A DNA stretch of 64,000 nt from Larix kaempferi. Lineage: Eukaryota; Streptophyta; Pinopsida; Pinales; Pinaceae. The position numbers and the translations under genes are program-made. The stretch lies in the NCBI GenBank assembly GCA_027924585.1, contig BSBM01000007.1, forward strand, positions 8,566,001-8,630,000, given 5' to 3'. Below the pieces are notes generated by a model that made no database searches, was not told the DNA's origin, and saw nothing but the letters and a program-made list of their open reading frames with translations. Shown here piece after piece: positions 21,138 through 33,339 of this stretch; the first letter of the stretch is position 1, and each line of letters opens with the position of its first letter.

Positions 21138-21520
21138 AGCCACAAGTATCCTCTTTGCTTGCACTTTCAGGTGGCATTGCAAATGAGAAAGAAGATCTCA
21201 AGTTTAATAGTTTAGAGTTTAGTTTTCAGCATATTTTTAGCCACAAGTATTTTCTTTGATTGTTCTTTCAGGTGGTTCCACAAATGAGAACATGGATCTG
21301 AAGTGTAATAAATTAGCTTTGAGTTCGGAGTATATTTTTCGAGCCATGAGTATCCTCTTTTCTTGTGCTTTGGGGTGGCCCTGTAAATGTGAAAGTGGAT
21401 CTCAAGTGTAAATGTTTAATTCATAGTATTTCAAAGGGCCCTACATTTCCTCTTTGCTTTCACTTTCAAGTGGTCCTACAAATGAGAAACAATTATCCCT
21501 AGTGTAAAGAGTTGGATTCA
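21138..21520. repeat. Four-unit tandem repeat, about 100 bp
   Basis: Diverged units start at about 21138, 21239, 21342 and 21437. Shared landmarks are AGCCACAAGTATCCTCTTTG, CACTTTCAGGTGG, CAAATGAGAAA and GATCTCAAGTGTAA. The spacing is 99-103 bp. No ORF runs through it. Confidence 0.8.
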
Positions 21521-21900
21521 TTTCATTTAACATAGTTGTTTGGTTTAAAAATAGTTTTGAAAGTAATAATTAACCATAATTCAGAGAATAACTATTCCGA
21601 AAACTCAACAATTTAGCAAAAATTTGCATCAAATTTTCAAGACATTGAAGAACTTCACTTGATTTGGATATTTATTAAAATATTTTGAAAGACCTTTATG
21701 CAATTTGTGAACCAAGATAGAACCACAATTTCAAGTTTGAGATACATTTTGGAAACAAAAATTAATTGAAACATTTATCATTCAATATTTAGTTTCCTAT
21801 TCAGTAGATTTGAATCAATTTAGGATACATTTCAGAATCTAAAACCAACCTCTTGAACCATTTCTTCAAAAAATTGTTGAAAAGATAAAACTAGTAATTT

Positions 21901-21905
21901 GTGAC
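21901..21905. repeat. Target-site duplication of D, left copy
   Basis: GTGAC before the left LTR of D, identical to 54278-54282. The exact match across 32 kb confirms that everything between is one insertion plus later nested insertions. Confidence 0.95.
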
Positions 21906-23592
21906 TGTTGGAAATCTTATTAATACTCACAGGGGGGGTGAATCAATATTATGCACAATTATGAACAATTTTCACTTTTACCCAATATAAAAAAACACTT
22001 ATATTATGCATTCATCATAAACAAAGTCATTGATGAACACATGCACAAAATAAAGAGCACAAATATTTAATATGGAAACCAAAATGGGATAAAACCATGG
22101 AATGATTCCTTATATAATAAAGATTACATTCATAGAAAGCATTAACTTCCAAGATTCTCTAGTACCAACTGGAAGGAGGCACCAAATCCCTAAATTATAG
22201 GCCATGACTTGAAGGAAGCACCAAAAACCTGATTTACCAACAACAATTGGAAGGAAGCATCAAACCCATGGATTTACAAGCACCGGCTTGAAGGAAGAAA
22301 CAAATCCCTATTCCTTTCCATGTCCTGTTGCCTTGATATGACAATAGAATATTCTTCCTTGCTTTCTGCTGATCTATGCAATCTTCAGATTTAATGCAAT
22401 ACATTCCTTTGTGTGGATAGGATAAATACTCTGATATTTCAATTGTTGTACTATATCATCATTTCACCACTTCACATCACTACATCAATATTGCACATCG
22501 GTTCTCATATTTCATAACTTACTGCAATTCGCGCATTGTTTCAACATTTGGTTCTGGTTCTGCATATTTGCATAATAAATTGATACTGTGCATCCCCCAT
22601 TGTGATGTTGTTTTGAACTTGCTCATTTGTATCAGATAAATCAACTCATTCTTTGCATCATCTACTGTGTTGTTGTTCTATTCTTGCACATCTGGATCAG
22701 ATAAACTACGACCTCCTACGTACCATATACGATATTGCATTTATTTTCTCACACACTTGGACCATATACTATATCATCTTGTGCATCATCTATTGTGTTG
22801 CATTTATGTTCTTGCACATTTGTCCCATATTACATCATTATGCACATCATCTATTGTGCTATGTCTCTATTCTTTCGCATCTTGCTATGTGCTGGATTAA
22901 GATTTCCCGGTTCAATGAGCCATTGATACCCCAATAATTTGAATCTTTCCAAATCATAGTACTACCACTTTCACATCTTTAAGCTTACTTTAAACTCTCC
23001 AACTTGGATTCTTATTTATACTCGTACTACATAGACCGTGTTTCCACAAGTTGGTCATAACATTCCTTATTCCTTTCTTTACGGTCAAGTTGACTTATGC
23101 ATATGCCACTTGTCATGATCTATGCATTTGAGGTATCATGGCTTGTGGGTATTGCACACATGTTGTCCTTAGCATAGTGGGGATTATGCATTTGAGAACC
23201 ACTACTTGTTGGTTCTTTCACCCTTGAGGTACCATCGCTTGGTGGGTCTTGTGCACTTGACTTGTCCAACCATTTCTTTCTTCCAAGACTCTTGCGTGCT
23301 TCCAAGACTTGTATACTTCTTTCATCTAGTGGGTCTTTCTCACTTTCGAGACTTGTATACATATTCAACCTATTCTTTCTCCCATGCATTTTTCACACTC
23401 CGAAGACTTGTCCAACCGCCTCTTTGACATTAACTTCAAATCATCATGACTAGACATATTAGGTACTTGCACATGTACCTTACATACTTCTTCAAATTGG
23501 ATGCACTTACTCGATATACTTCTTCAAACTAGAATAAGGATATTAAGTATTCTTTGACATCATTTGACATCAATGACAACCAAATTTCAACA
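21906..23592 (-). mobile_element. 3' LTR of D
   Basis: From TGTTGGAAATC to TTTCAACA. A minus-strand TATA-like stretch (AGTATAAATAAG) lies near 23011-23022. It is internally rich in CTTGCAC/CATTTG-type repeats that create spurious ORFs (for example 22653-22937), which I do not annotate as genes. Confidence 0.9.
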
Positions 23593-23606
23593 ATATTCTC
23601 CTTTGG
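23593..23606 (-). promoter_or_regulatory. Polypurine tract of D
   Basis: CCAAAGGAGAATAT on the minus strand directly precedes the 3' LTR. Confidence 0.75.
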
Positions 23607-24329
23607 AATTGACGTCAACACCTTATGAATATGTTCTCTTCCTTATCATGAATTCCTCTGTTCTACTGCACACAAGACAATACAATCCCTATGTGTTCTT
23701 GCCATTTTGAACCGTAGTTCTTATGTGCAACCTACTATCATTACTTATCTGATGTTTTTCATCTATGCACAGTTAACTGTTACTCATACATGATTCATGA
23801 TATTTTTCCTTTGTTCCTCTATGCAACCTCCGAACAATACTTCTCTGTTTTTTTTCATTTATGTTCAATTTCATGATATTTATCCCCCTTTGACATCAAT
23901 GAGAAGGAGGTTCTTTCTGTGCACAACTTCAAGTTCTTTTCTGTGCTTATAATTCAGGTTTGCGCTGGCCTTCATGTAGTTTCTTTCTTTGATATCACCC
24001 CCTAGCTTCATGCTTCATTCTCTTTCCTTTTGTTGGAGTTGTCATGCAGTTCCAAGTCGTCCTGCAACCATTACCTTTAACACTATATCTATATTTGTCT
24101 TGAATATGCTCCCCCTATATGGTTTCCAACTCCCTTTTATCTTGATCTTTCATGCTTCTTTTTTCATCTTCCTGTTTCACTTACTATGCGCACTACATAG
24201 TTCCTTCTTCCTTTATGCCCTCTTTTCGAGGCTCTCATCATGTTGTGGACTAGGAACAACACCTACTTTCAATTTGAGATATTTGAATGTGTTTCTTGGG
24301 AATGGTTTTGTAAATATATCCAGAATCTA

Positions 24330-25127
24330 TTATTTGGTGTTGACATATTCTAGTTTGACAGTATTTTCAATGACCCGTTCTCTCACGAAGTCATATTTGA
24401 TAGGAATATGTTTAGTGTTGCAATGTATGATAGGATTTTTTGAAATGCTAACTGCACCTGTATTGTCAAATAAAATTGGTATAGGCTGATCAATTTTCAC
24501 ATGGGCTTTCTTTAGGGTTTGTTTCATCCACAATACTTGCACACAATAGGATGTTGTTGCGATATATTTAGCTTCGACTATAGAAAGTACCACTGATGGT
24601 TGTTTTTTACTAATCCAAGATACTAGGAAATCTCCTAGGAGGAATCCAACTCTGCTTGTGCTTCTTATTTCATCAAAACTACCATCCCGTTCTACATCAT
24701 TATATGCTACTAAATTGAGATCATTGCTTTGTGGATACCGCAAGCAAAAGTTCAAGGTCATTTTCAAGTATCTGAAGATCGTTTTTACTACTTGGACATG
24801 TGTTTCCTTAGGTGTTGTTTGAAATATTGCAATGAGTACCAGTGCTTGCATTATGTCTAGTCTTGATGCTATTACATATAATAAGCTACCAATCATTGAT
24901 TTGTAGAGTTTATTATCTACATCCTTTGCCTCATCCTCTTCACTTAACTTGCAACCAATGACCATGCATGTACACACTAGTTTGCAATCCTCCAAATTGA
25001 ATTTATTCAACATCTCTTTCACATATTTGGTTTTAGAAATGAAGATACCATTATGAAGTTGAGATATCTGGAGTACGAGAAAGAAAGACAGTTCTCCGAG
25101 CATAGACATTTCGAATTCCTTCTGCAT
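24330..25127 (-). pseudogene. pol: Copia RT C-terminus and RNase H of D
   Basis: 265 codons on the minus strand continue the RT frame interrupted by insertion C: QKEFEMSMLGELSFFLVLQI, then SKTKYVKEMLNKF. The RNase H part follows with YKSMIGSLLYVIASRLDI, VEAKYIATT (canonical 'EAEYIA') and KHIPIKYDFVRE. Normal motifs are partly eroded: ASRLDI replaces the usual 'TRPDI', and YNDVERDG replaces 'DADWAG'. The stretch 23607-24329 extends to the polypurine tract without readable coding sequence. The 5' end at 25127 abuts the C insertion, and the missing start lies at 37210-37940. Confidence 0.85.
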
Positions 25128-25132
25128 GTTTC
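25128..25132. repeat. Target-site duplication of C, left copy
   Basis: GTTTC before C. The right copy (37210-37214) is GTCTC, one difference, consistent with age. Confidence 0.8.
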
Positions 25133-25981
25133 TATTGGTAGGTGGTTTGATGAGTCAGTTGCGTAGCATCATGGATGATGCGATGCCGCGCAAGAGGGAA
25201 AACAACGTGCAAGTCAATAACTTTATGTATTTTTGGGTCATTAGGACCGCAATATGAGGGTTTTGGGTCATTTGGACAGCAATATGTGGGTTTTGGGTCG
25301 TCCATTTTGTAAAGTTTGTTAAGAAGTAGTAAGGCGGTTTCCTAAGTGGACCGCAAATGTAAAGGAGCAAGTTTATAAATAGACATAGCATTGTAAGTGT
25401 TGATATATCCGTGATATCCATGAATTGATCAATCGAAGAGATAGTTGAGCTCAAATGATTTTTCTTGTTGTTGTCTATTAATCTGGGTATGCAACGGAAG
25501 AACTCTATTGTTGTATCTATGGGTTGTTGCAAAGGTTAATATGATATGATTTTGAGCAGAATTACTACGTCTCTTTCTGTTTTCCTACTATGAATGTGAT
25601 GTGTGACTTGAATACATGAATGATGTAATGTTTCCTTGTTCCAAATAATGGTTTACTGCTAGATCTGTTGCCCATTAATGGTTTATTTGACAATAAGATA
25701 TGTTGAATGACGATGTGATTATGTCTAAATGAATAAGTCGAAATGTTAGATCTGTTTGTGAATGTTGCAATAAGTTGATAAGCGGATGCACAAAGGTCCT
25801 TCTTCATTCGGCGGAAACATGGTTTTGTGAGCTCTCCTTTGAACATCTCGGGTGAGACTTCATCTTCTCTGTAGGTGTTGTTGGACATGGTAAAAACTGT
25901 CTGGGCCAGTGCTCAGAGATATTGTGGTGGGTTGGATGTCGACAGAGTGAGGGACCCCTGTCGACTGGGTTTGTGTCAACA
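25133..25981 (+). mobile_element. 5' LTR of C
   Basis: Starts TATTGGTAGG (TG mutated to TA; the other copy starts TGTTGGTAGG) and ends TTTGTGTCAACA. TATA box TATAAATAG at 25374-25382, before a repeated GTTGATATATCCGTGATAT block. Confidence 0.9.
25374..25382 (+). promoter_or_regulatory. TATA box in the 5' LTR of C
   Basis: TATAAATAG, conserved in the 3' LTR at 36602-36610. Confidence 0.7.
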
Positions 25982-25983
25982 AA

Positions 25984-26000
25984 TGGTTCCGTTGTCAGGA
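25984..26000 (+). promoter_or_regulatory. Primer-binding site of C
   Basis: TGGTTCCGTTGTCAGGA lies two bases after the LTR. It resembles the TGGCGCCGTTGCCGGGG type of many plant gypsy elements but with several mismatches, probably from decay. Confidence 0.55.
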
Positions 26001-26009
26001 CCATAGCGC

Positions 26010-26940
26010 GAAGTGAAGGAAGGACATGTTGTGGCATCCAAAAATACTGGAAATTCAAGATTTGGTTCGATCAAAAGTTGCGAGAGTTCGTTGAGAATGA
26101 GAATCGGAACCCTAGGGTGACGACAAATTGGTGGCTGGAAAATTACATACACGATGGTCCACATGAATAGTGTTTCTGTGAATTCCCGATTATACTGTAT
26201 GAATGGTTAGCAAAATTGACCTTTCAGACGAGGAACTTCCAAGGTGGTGATCCGACAGCTTGGACCCCAAAACTGATCCAGGAGCTGCAAGAGGTAGACA
26301 ACAAAGCATCATGGGCTGTTGAAGTCTGGTTCGACAGTATATTGGAGGGTTATATCACCGAGTTTGCAGTTGACACAACGAAATCCTATAGAGAAGCCGA
26401 AATGGAATTTTTCAATGGGCCGCGAGGTAGGTTCCTATTGTCGCTACAATTGTCCATGAAGATGCTCATCTGTGAAAAGGGAATACTGAAGATGCACTTC
26501 GACCAGTAGAACCCTGGTGGGAAGAGGTTGTGGATACTGCGACAGCAAGGGGGAGGCAAATGGAATTATATGGGGTAGATGGGTGCAACTTATGACAAGA
26601 CTCTTAAGGAAGCCGAGGAAAAGAGTGGTCTTACAAGGGGAGGAGCAAGGTTTCGAGAAGAGAAGAGGAAAAGGACAAGAGAAGGTCATGCTGCGATCGA
26701 AACAAAAAACCATGAAGGAAGACCATAGGGGACAAAGCGACCTCATAGTGCCGTCAAGGAAAACCAGGCTACGCTCAGGATAGAGGCAGGACCAACCCAC
26801 AACAATAGAGTACCCACACCTCCACTCATTGTATCACAACCAGTAAGAAATACGACTTCAACACTGCCATGTTCATCGTGTCAACAACATTTACTTACTA
26901 GTGGATCAACGACTGTAGGAAGGAAGCCTAGGATGGAGGG
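26010..26940 (+). pseudogene. gag: N-terminal gag region of C
   Basis: Broken plus-strand frames upstream of the capsid core: about 26040-26168 (KLREFVENENRNP, TNWWLENYIHDGPHE) and 26216-26509 (RNFQGGDPTAWTPKLIQELQ, WAVEVWFDSI), then a Lys/Arg/Glu-rich basic stretch to about 26780. No known motif beyond its position. It is preserved well enough to follow across stops. Confidence 0.55.
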
Positions 26941-28610
26941 TGAAGAAGCAAAGCTACCATTGTTCCATGGAAATGGAGTTGACAACCAAGAGAAATATTG
27001 GTTTTTATGTGAAGCTGTGTGGACTGTTAAGTAGATTATGAATGATCAAGCCAAGAAAGGCCAATTGGAGATGACTCTTTGGGGTCGCGCATTGGATTGA
27101 TTCATGAAATTTGTGCAGGTTCTTGTGGGAAACCCAGAGAAGACATTGGATGAAGTCAGAAAAGGATTAATTGCAGAATTCAAAAAACTAAAGTCTGAAG
27201 CACAATACATTACGGAACTAAAGGAGATCAAGTAGTATCCAAATGAAACTATGTGGGACTTTGACCAAAGGTTCAAAATGCTAATGGTAAGAGTCAGCTT
27301 TGAGATGAGCAATGTTCAGCATAAATAATGGTTCATCATGGCATTACTACCCCATATTTGACTCACGTTAATGCAACAGAACATTGTGACACCGAGCGAG
27401 GCTCTAGAGATTGCGATGCGACTAGAAGCTTCGTCGGTTGGTGAGAATGCAATCAGCATGTCTCAGATTCAGATGTAGCTGGCCAACTTGACAATTTAGT
27501 TGCAAGATATTAAGAAGGCTAAAGAACACCACGAAGAGGCATGGTGTAGGCGATGTCATGCAAAGGGGCATACCAAGGATAGCTACCCAAATTTCCACAA
27601 CTATCTTGTATCTGGAGTGGCGAATCCATTGAGTGGTGCAGGTATGCCATGGTGCCGCATCTGTCAGGTCTATGGGAATCAACATGAGGAGTTTCAATAC
27701 ATGCAAAACATGGTTAAGAAGACAATGAATTTGTATTGTACATTCTGCAATTCAATTGGGCATGAAGATAAGGATTTCCGCGTATATGGCCTACTTCAGG
27801 AAAGAACGTATGAATCATACTATGTGAAGGACAACCATCGTGTAGTACAACAGCCGCAACTGCAGCCACAGGTGGCCCAACTGCCACCTCAACCACAGAT
27901 GCAATTTGTACTACAGATGTAATTTGTACCGCAGCCGCAACCACAACAATAGTTTGTGGCACAACTATAATACAATCAGATGTAGATGGCTCCGTAATAG
28001 CCACAGTACATTCAACCGACGTAGTATGTTCAGCCAGGGCAGTTTGTTTAGCTACAACCAAATCCCTTGTAGCAACAATTTCATCAACCACAATATCAGC
28101 AACAAGGAGGATTCCACGACGGATTCCATGGAGGACGTAGTGGATTCTTTGGTCGAGGAGGAGGACGAGGTCATGGACCTGTCCAATGTTATAATTGCAG
28201 AGTATTGGGACACTATCAAAGAGATTGCCCACAGGTGCAAATGCAGTGTACATATTGTTTTGGTATTGATCACACGGTTGAGAAATGTCCACAGCTGATC
28301 GTGAGATGGGAGGCAAGAAATGTTCCGTAGTTGCAGAATCATAATCAGTTGCAGAATGAACAACCAATGCAGAATCAAAACAAGCCACATAACCAAAATC
28401 AATGTCTGAGTCAGAATGTAAATCAAAATGTGCATCAACCCGCGAACCAACCACCGAACCAGAATCAGGGATCAACTGTCGCGACAATTTCCACGGAGCC
28501 AAGGACACAAAATTTTGCTATTGCTGTTATCACTCGCAGAGGTGCGAATACAGGAGAAGGTGGTCCGCGTCCTCTGATCCAGCTAGCTGGGAATAATAAA
28601 GTGTAGTTTG
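26941..28610 (+). pseudogene. gag: Gag core and five-knuckle nucleocapsid of C
   Basis: The capsid-type core reads KLPLFHGNGVDNQEKYWFLC, then PNETMWDFDQRFKMLM and LEIAMRLEAS. Five zinc-knuckle-like motifs follow: three at 27535-27780 (WCRRCHAKGHTKDS, WCRICQVYGNQHEE, YCTFCNSIGHEDKDF), each missing its last Cys or His, then a Gln-rich spacer with many CAG/CAA-to-stop changes, then two intact CX2CX4HX4C motifs at about 28185-28300 (CYNCRVLGHYQRDC, CTYCFGIDHTVEKC). A Gln/Asn-rich tail leads to the protease. The intact 27500-27922 frame is only a piece. Confidence 0.8.
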
Positions 28611-28839
28611 ATATTGATGCCAAGTGAGATACATTCTTTGAAGCATGTCATGCGATGGGAAGAAATCCTAGTAAGACAATTATTTACGACATGCCCTCTG
28701 TTTTTTACTCAACTTCCGTAGCAGGCCCATCGCGGCAGTATGGTACTTTACAATTTTTTTTGAAATTTGTTTATCACTGGCATGCGATCCCAATGCCCTT
28801 GCTGAGATTGAAAGTCTATTGCATCGACTGCCCAAGGGT

Positions 28840-29235
28840 TGGAAAGAGTTCGCGGTGAACTCTTTAAAGCAGAAGAAGACAAGAAAAGAGATGCGCATGA
28901 ATGTCCAGATTGGCCACTACGACATAGATTCAGTTATTCTGGATCTAGGATCAGATCACAATATTCTAATGAAGTAGGCATGGAAAAATATGGGGAACCC
29001 AACGCTAAGTTGGTCTCCCATGTAGCTGCGATTGGATAATCAAGCCAAGGTAACTCCAATTGGGTGAGTTCCATGGATTATTGTGGATATCGAGGGGATG
29101 AAAACATATGCTAATTTTGATGTTATCGAAGTTGTTGATGGGGGAAACTCATGCCCCGCATTGCTAGGGATTGGCTGGGCCAATGCCAATATGGCCGTCA
29201 TTAATTTCAAGAAGTGGGTGATCAATTTTTAAAAT
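28840..29235 (+). pseudogene. Protease-like domain of C
   Basis: After NSLKQKKTRKEMRMN, a retropepsin-like strand reads VILDLGSDHNIL. The catalytic position is DLG instead of DTG/DSG. The fold continues with LDNQAKVTPIG, FDVIEVVDGG and ALLGIGWANANMAVINF, the last being the usual C-terminal 'LLG' element of these proteases. Several TAG stops interrupt it. Confidence 0.65.
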
Positions 29236-29259
29236 CAAGACCTTAGATTTATAGCTCCA

Positions 29260-30250
29260 TTGCATCCGACTAAAGGGCGCAGGTATGTTGAACCTCTCAA
29301 GGATGAAGTTGGTAGAGGATGGCATCACGCATATAACATTTTACAAGATTACATCCATCTGACAACCGAAGGTGAACTCGGCTGGCGTAGCTTTAGCTCT
29401 GTGTATTGTGATTCTGATGATGCATTAGAGAACTGGAAGAATCACATGCATGAGGTGTCATTCAGGAAGTGTGGTTTAATCATGCAGTCGGTGTGCCGCT
29501 TTGCGACTGAAACTATTGAATTGCCAGTATATGAAGGAATTCCCAGGTTGTCTGCATTTTTAACATTTGAAGACAAGGTGTCAGAACAACAACAATTGAT
29601 AGCACTGGAGGAGGCATTGAAGGCTTCTCCAGCACATTGGTGGGTGACCCAGAAAAAGTCAATTACTGGGTGGTCGCAGTATTGAAGGTTGATGACGGTT
29701 CACTTCGGCGACATGGAAGTATACCATACCGGAAGGTATGATGGGTGGAATGATCCTGGCAGTCATCTGATAGAATGTCAGACTTTTGGGCCTCGCGTCC
29801 AAATAATGAATGGGTCCATGCCTTTGTCTATACTTTGGATGAAATGTTGTGATCGTGTTATGCCACAGTTGAGTTACGCAGGGAGATTACCACTTGGTTA
29901 GAGTTTATGGTTTTCTTTACTCATACCTTCATTTTCATGGATGCCAATCCGGATGTTCACAATTCCCTGCAGCTCATCCATGATGTCATTCAGAAGGTGG
30001 TTCCAGTCGCCTACCCTGTGGATCTGCATATACAGTGTCAGATGCAGTCGATGATGGAATCCTATAATATCACTGGAGGGCCAAAGGATGGTGATGACCC
30101 ATGGAATATCAACATTCCAGAATCAGAAGGGAGCCAGGATGTCGTAGCACCTGATGTACCAACAAACCCAATCACTCAGCCACTGAAGCTTAGGAAGGTC
30201 AACATTGGGATGGAGGAAAACCCAAAGTTTGTGAATGTTGGGGACTACTA
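29260..30250 (+). pseudogene. Protease-RT linker of C
   Basis: Two readable frames (29260-29685 and 29907-30251) separated by a short broken part. Features: a GELGWRSFSS stretch, DSDDALENW, WWVTQKKSITGWSQ, and an acidic Asp/Glu-rich end before the RT. A gag-like second helical segment is possible (the KASPAHWW/HWWVTQKK region), but I cannot assign a function. Confidence 0.5.
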
Positions 30251-30329
30251 GGATGAAGAAATGATGGCAAAGGTCACAAACCTGTTGCATGAGTTCCAAT
30301 ATTTTTTCCCTACGAAGTTTTTCGAGATG

Positions 30330-31235
30330 AAGGGAATAATGGGGGATCTAGGGGAGATGAAGATTCTGTTGAAGCCAGATGTGAAATTGATAAGGCAGTG
30401 ACCATATCGACTGAATCCGTGACATAAGGAAAGGGTCAAAGTTGAAATTGAACACATGCTGTATGATGGAATCATTGATCCAGTCGAGGAATCAAAATGG
30501 ATTAGCCCCATGGTGGTGCAGGATAAGAAGATAGGTGAGGTTCGGATTTGTGTCGACCTGAGGAAGATGAATGACGCATGTATGCATGATCCCTTTCCGA
30601 CACATTTCACTGATGAGGTGCTGGAAGGAGTGGGCAGACAAGAGATGTATTATTTCAGGGATGGGTTCTTTGGCTATCACCAGATCATGATCATGAAAGA
30701 GGATCGCCACAAGACAACATTTGTGACTGAATGGGGTTGTTTCCAGTATACGGTGATGCCGTTTGGGATTAAGAACGCACCTGTAGTATTCTCCCAGGTT
30801 GTTGTCGTTGCATTTAGATATTTTATTTAGAAGTTTTTGCAAGTCTATATGGATGACTAGATAGTTTATGGATTTATTAGCGATCATCTGGAAAATCTAC
30901 GACTCATGTTGGAGCGCTGTTGGCAGCATCAGATATCACTGAACTTGCAGAAGTGCATCTTCTGTGCACCATTTGGGATGTTGTTGGGTCACATTGTTTG
31001 CAAGAAGGGATTGTTGGTTGACCTAGCAAAGATTGTGCTCATTTTGAGCTTAACACCACCTACCAATGTCAAGCAGTTGAGAGTGACACTGGGGCACATA
31101 GGGTACTATCGCAATTTTATCAAGGGTTATGCAACGATCACGGCCCCTATGGAAAAGTTGTTAAAGAAGGATGTGGTATTCTTATGGAGTCCAGAATGTC
31201 AAGTCAGTTTTGAGATGCTGAAGGCTAAGATGGCT
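30330..31235 (+). pseudogene. pol: Reverse transcriptase of C
   Basis: RT fingers and palm read EESKWISPMVVQDKK, VRICVDLRKMNDAC and FRDGFFGYHQI (first catalytic Asp present), then TTFVTEWGCFQYTVMPFG. The catalytic YMDD is present near 30848-30859 but is followed at once by a TAG in place of the usual Trp. The thumb and connection follow in 30906-31235, with LLGHIVCKKGLLVD and LRVTLGHIGYYRNFI. A CGA-to-TGA stop precedes PYRLNP at about 30400. This is clear Ty3/gypsy RT, non-functional in its present form. Confidence 0.9.
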
Positions 31236-31840
31236 TCTGCACCGATATTGGTATTTCTGGGCTGGAGCAAGGAATTCTATATCCATGTGGATGCATCATC
31301 GATTTCGCTAGGAGTAGTGCTCGTGCAACTAGGGGAAGGAGATCTGGATCACCCAATTGCATTTGTGAGTCGAAAGTTGTCATCTACGAAGAAAAATTAT
31401 ACGACTACCAAGAGGGAAGGTCTGGCGATGGTATATGCGCTATAGAAGTTTAGGCATTACCTGGTAGGAGGTCACTTCAACATGTTCACAGACCATTCTG
31501 CCTTGAAATACCTGGTCAATAAGCCTATGTTGGTGGGGAAGATATGTCGCCAGTAGCTTCTCTTTCAAGAATTTGATTTTGAGGTAATTGTGAAGCTAGG
31601 TCATTTGAATGCAGGGCCATATCATCTATCACAAATTGAGACAGAGGAGGAACCAACCAACATTGAAGATGGGTTGCTAGATGCGCAACTATTCCCAGTC
31701 AAAGTGGATGATGACTACTATGAAGAAATAATTCAGTTTTTGGTGACAGGAACTGCACCGTTGGAGTTCACCACAAGTAAGAAGAAGCAGTTGGTGGTGA
31801 AGGCCACAAAGTTTTAGTTAATCACCGGACAGCTCTATAA
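31236..31840 (+). pseudogene. pol: RNase H of C
   Basis: RNase H signature HVDASSISLGVVLVQ, AFVSRKLSSTKKNY, then EGLAMVYAL and a TAG in place of Gln before KFRHYL. FTDHSALKYLV carries the last acidic residue. RQ*LLFQEFDF shows a Trp-to-TAG change. An acidic linker (31590-31817) leads to integrase. Confidence 0.88.
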
Positions 31841-32940
31841 ACTAGGATCGGATGAGATCTTGAGGCGCTGTGTCCTACCTCATGAGCAAGGGTAGATATT
31901 GTCAGAGGCACATGCGAGTGTGGCTAGTGAACACCATGGTGGTCAAGCTACTGCTAGGAAGGTGCTTCGTGCAGGGCTTTGGTGGCCCACTCTGCATAAT
32001 GATGCGATAGATTATGCGCGCACCTGCAATGTTTGTCAACGAACTGGAAAATCCTCCAGGAGGGATGAGATGCCGCTAGTACCTCAAGTAACATTGCAAC
32101 CATTTGATAAATGGGTTGTGGAATTTGTGGGACCTAACAACCCACCTGGGAAGCACACTGGTGCATGGTACATAATCATAGCGACAAATTATTTGCCAAG
32201 ATGGGCGGAGGCTGCACTAGTTGTCAATTGCACCGTTGCGACATCAACGCGATTCTTGTTTGACCATATTGTTACTCGGTTTGGATGCCCGAAGATATTG
32301 ATGAGTGATCAAGGGGGTCACTTCATCAATCACACCGTTCGTGCATTGAATGAAGAACTTCAAATACAACACAAGCAAATGGACCAGTGGAGGCTTTCAA
32401 CAAAGTGTTGGAGCATGTGCTTACAAAGGTTTGTAACATGAATCATGATGACTGGGATTTGAAGATTCTAGTAGTCTTGTGGGCATATCGCACCACCTGT
32501 AAAATATTGATGGGACAGACACCCTTCAAAATGCTGTATGGGAAAGAGGCGGTTATGCCTATGGAGTACATTGTTCCGAGTCTGCACATAGCGGTAGCGA
32601 CAGGTATGGATGATGAAGCAGCGTTGGCCGAACAACTGCAGCAGCTGGTATAGCTTGAGGAAGACCGCTTTATCACAGGTTTTCACCAATGCATGGAGAA
32701 GGATCGGCAAAAAGCTTGGCATGATCACCATATCAAAAACAAACAATTTCAGCAAGGTGATTTGGTTCTTTTGTATGACAGCAAGTTCATGAAGCATCCA
32801 GGGAAGTTGCAGATGCATTGGATTGGCCCATATTGCATTAGTTGCATAACTTCAGGAGGCACAGTACATGTGTAGCAATTAGATGGAGTGATGCTACCAA
32901 AGCTAGTAAATGGTAGCAGGTTGAAGCCCCACAGGACGGG
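31841..32940 (+). pseudogene. pol: Integrase of C
   Basis: The HHCC zinc domain spans about 31890-32060 (H...H...CNVCQRTGK). In the catalytic core, the first Asp region reads DKWVVEFVGP, so the usual Asp is Glu. The second Asp is kept in MSDQGGHF. The third (Glu) is in [12 protein letters not shown], reached only after a small deletion that removes the expected segment before it and shifts the frame near 32375. The C-terminal domain retains FQQGDLVLLYDSKFMKHPGK and MHWIGPYCI. No chromodomain follows. Inactive by mutation. Confidence 0.88.
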
Positions 32941-33339
32941 CTCGGAGCCATGCGATGCCTGAACAACATTGTGAAGAAAAAAAATGTAGGATGCTCGGTG
33001 GCAGGATGGCGTACCAGCAGGAGCAGAATACACAAGTTGGAATGATGATAGTGCGGTTAGAGAGCCATGCCATGACAACTACATGGTCGCAACATAGTCA
33101 AATTGACAATAAATGTATCCTGTTAAATTAAGTTAGATGCCGACGCTCATTAAAGGGACGTGTATTTATGGTGGAGCCGACCGTTAGATTGACAGGATCG
33201 ACGACAGATTTGGATAATTAATGCATGACTTGGTCATAACCATTGACGTGATTTGGTCATAATGACAGAGGGATCGATTTGGCGCTATAAGGAAGGGCTG
33301 AGGCTAGTCAGAAGCCATTATTTTACAAAGAGTGCATTG

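Larger units (their letters stand above)
20433..21900. other. AT-rich spacer between A and D
   Basis: No coding sequence recognised. It contains a three-unit repeat of about 32 bp (20641-20727) and a four-unit repeat of about 100 bp (21138-21520), annotated separately. It represents older DNA into which A and D inserted. Confidence 0.6.

Noticed and set aside
22653-22937. Overlapping short Cys/His-rich ORFs in the D LTR, also at 53338-53580
   Set aside because: Created by repeated LTR sequence. Present in both LTRs and without a start context or domain.
27714-28508. 264-codon minus-strand ORF
   Set aside because: Antisense of the Gln-rich nucleocapsid region of C. The sense strand shows zinc knuckles and the antisense shows none.
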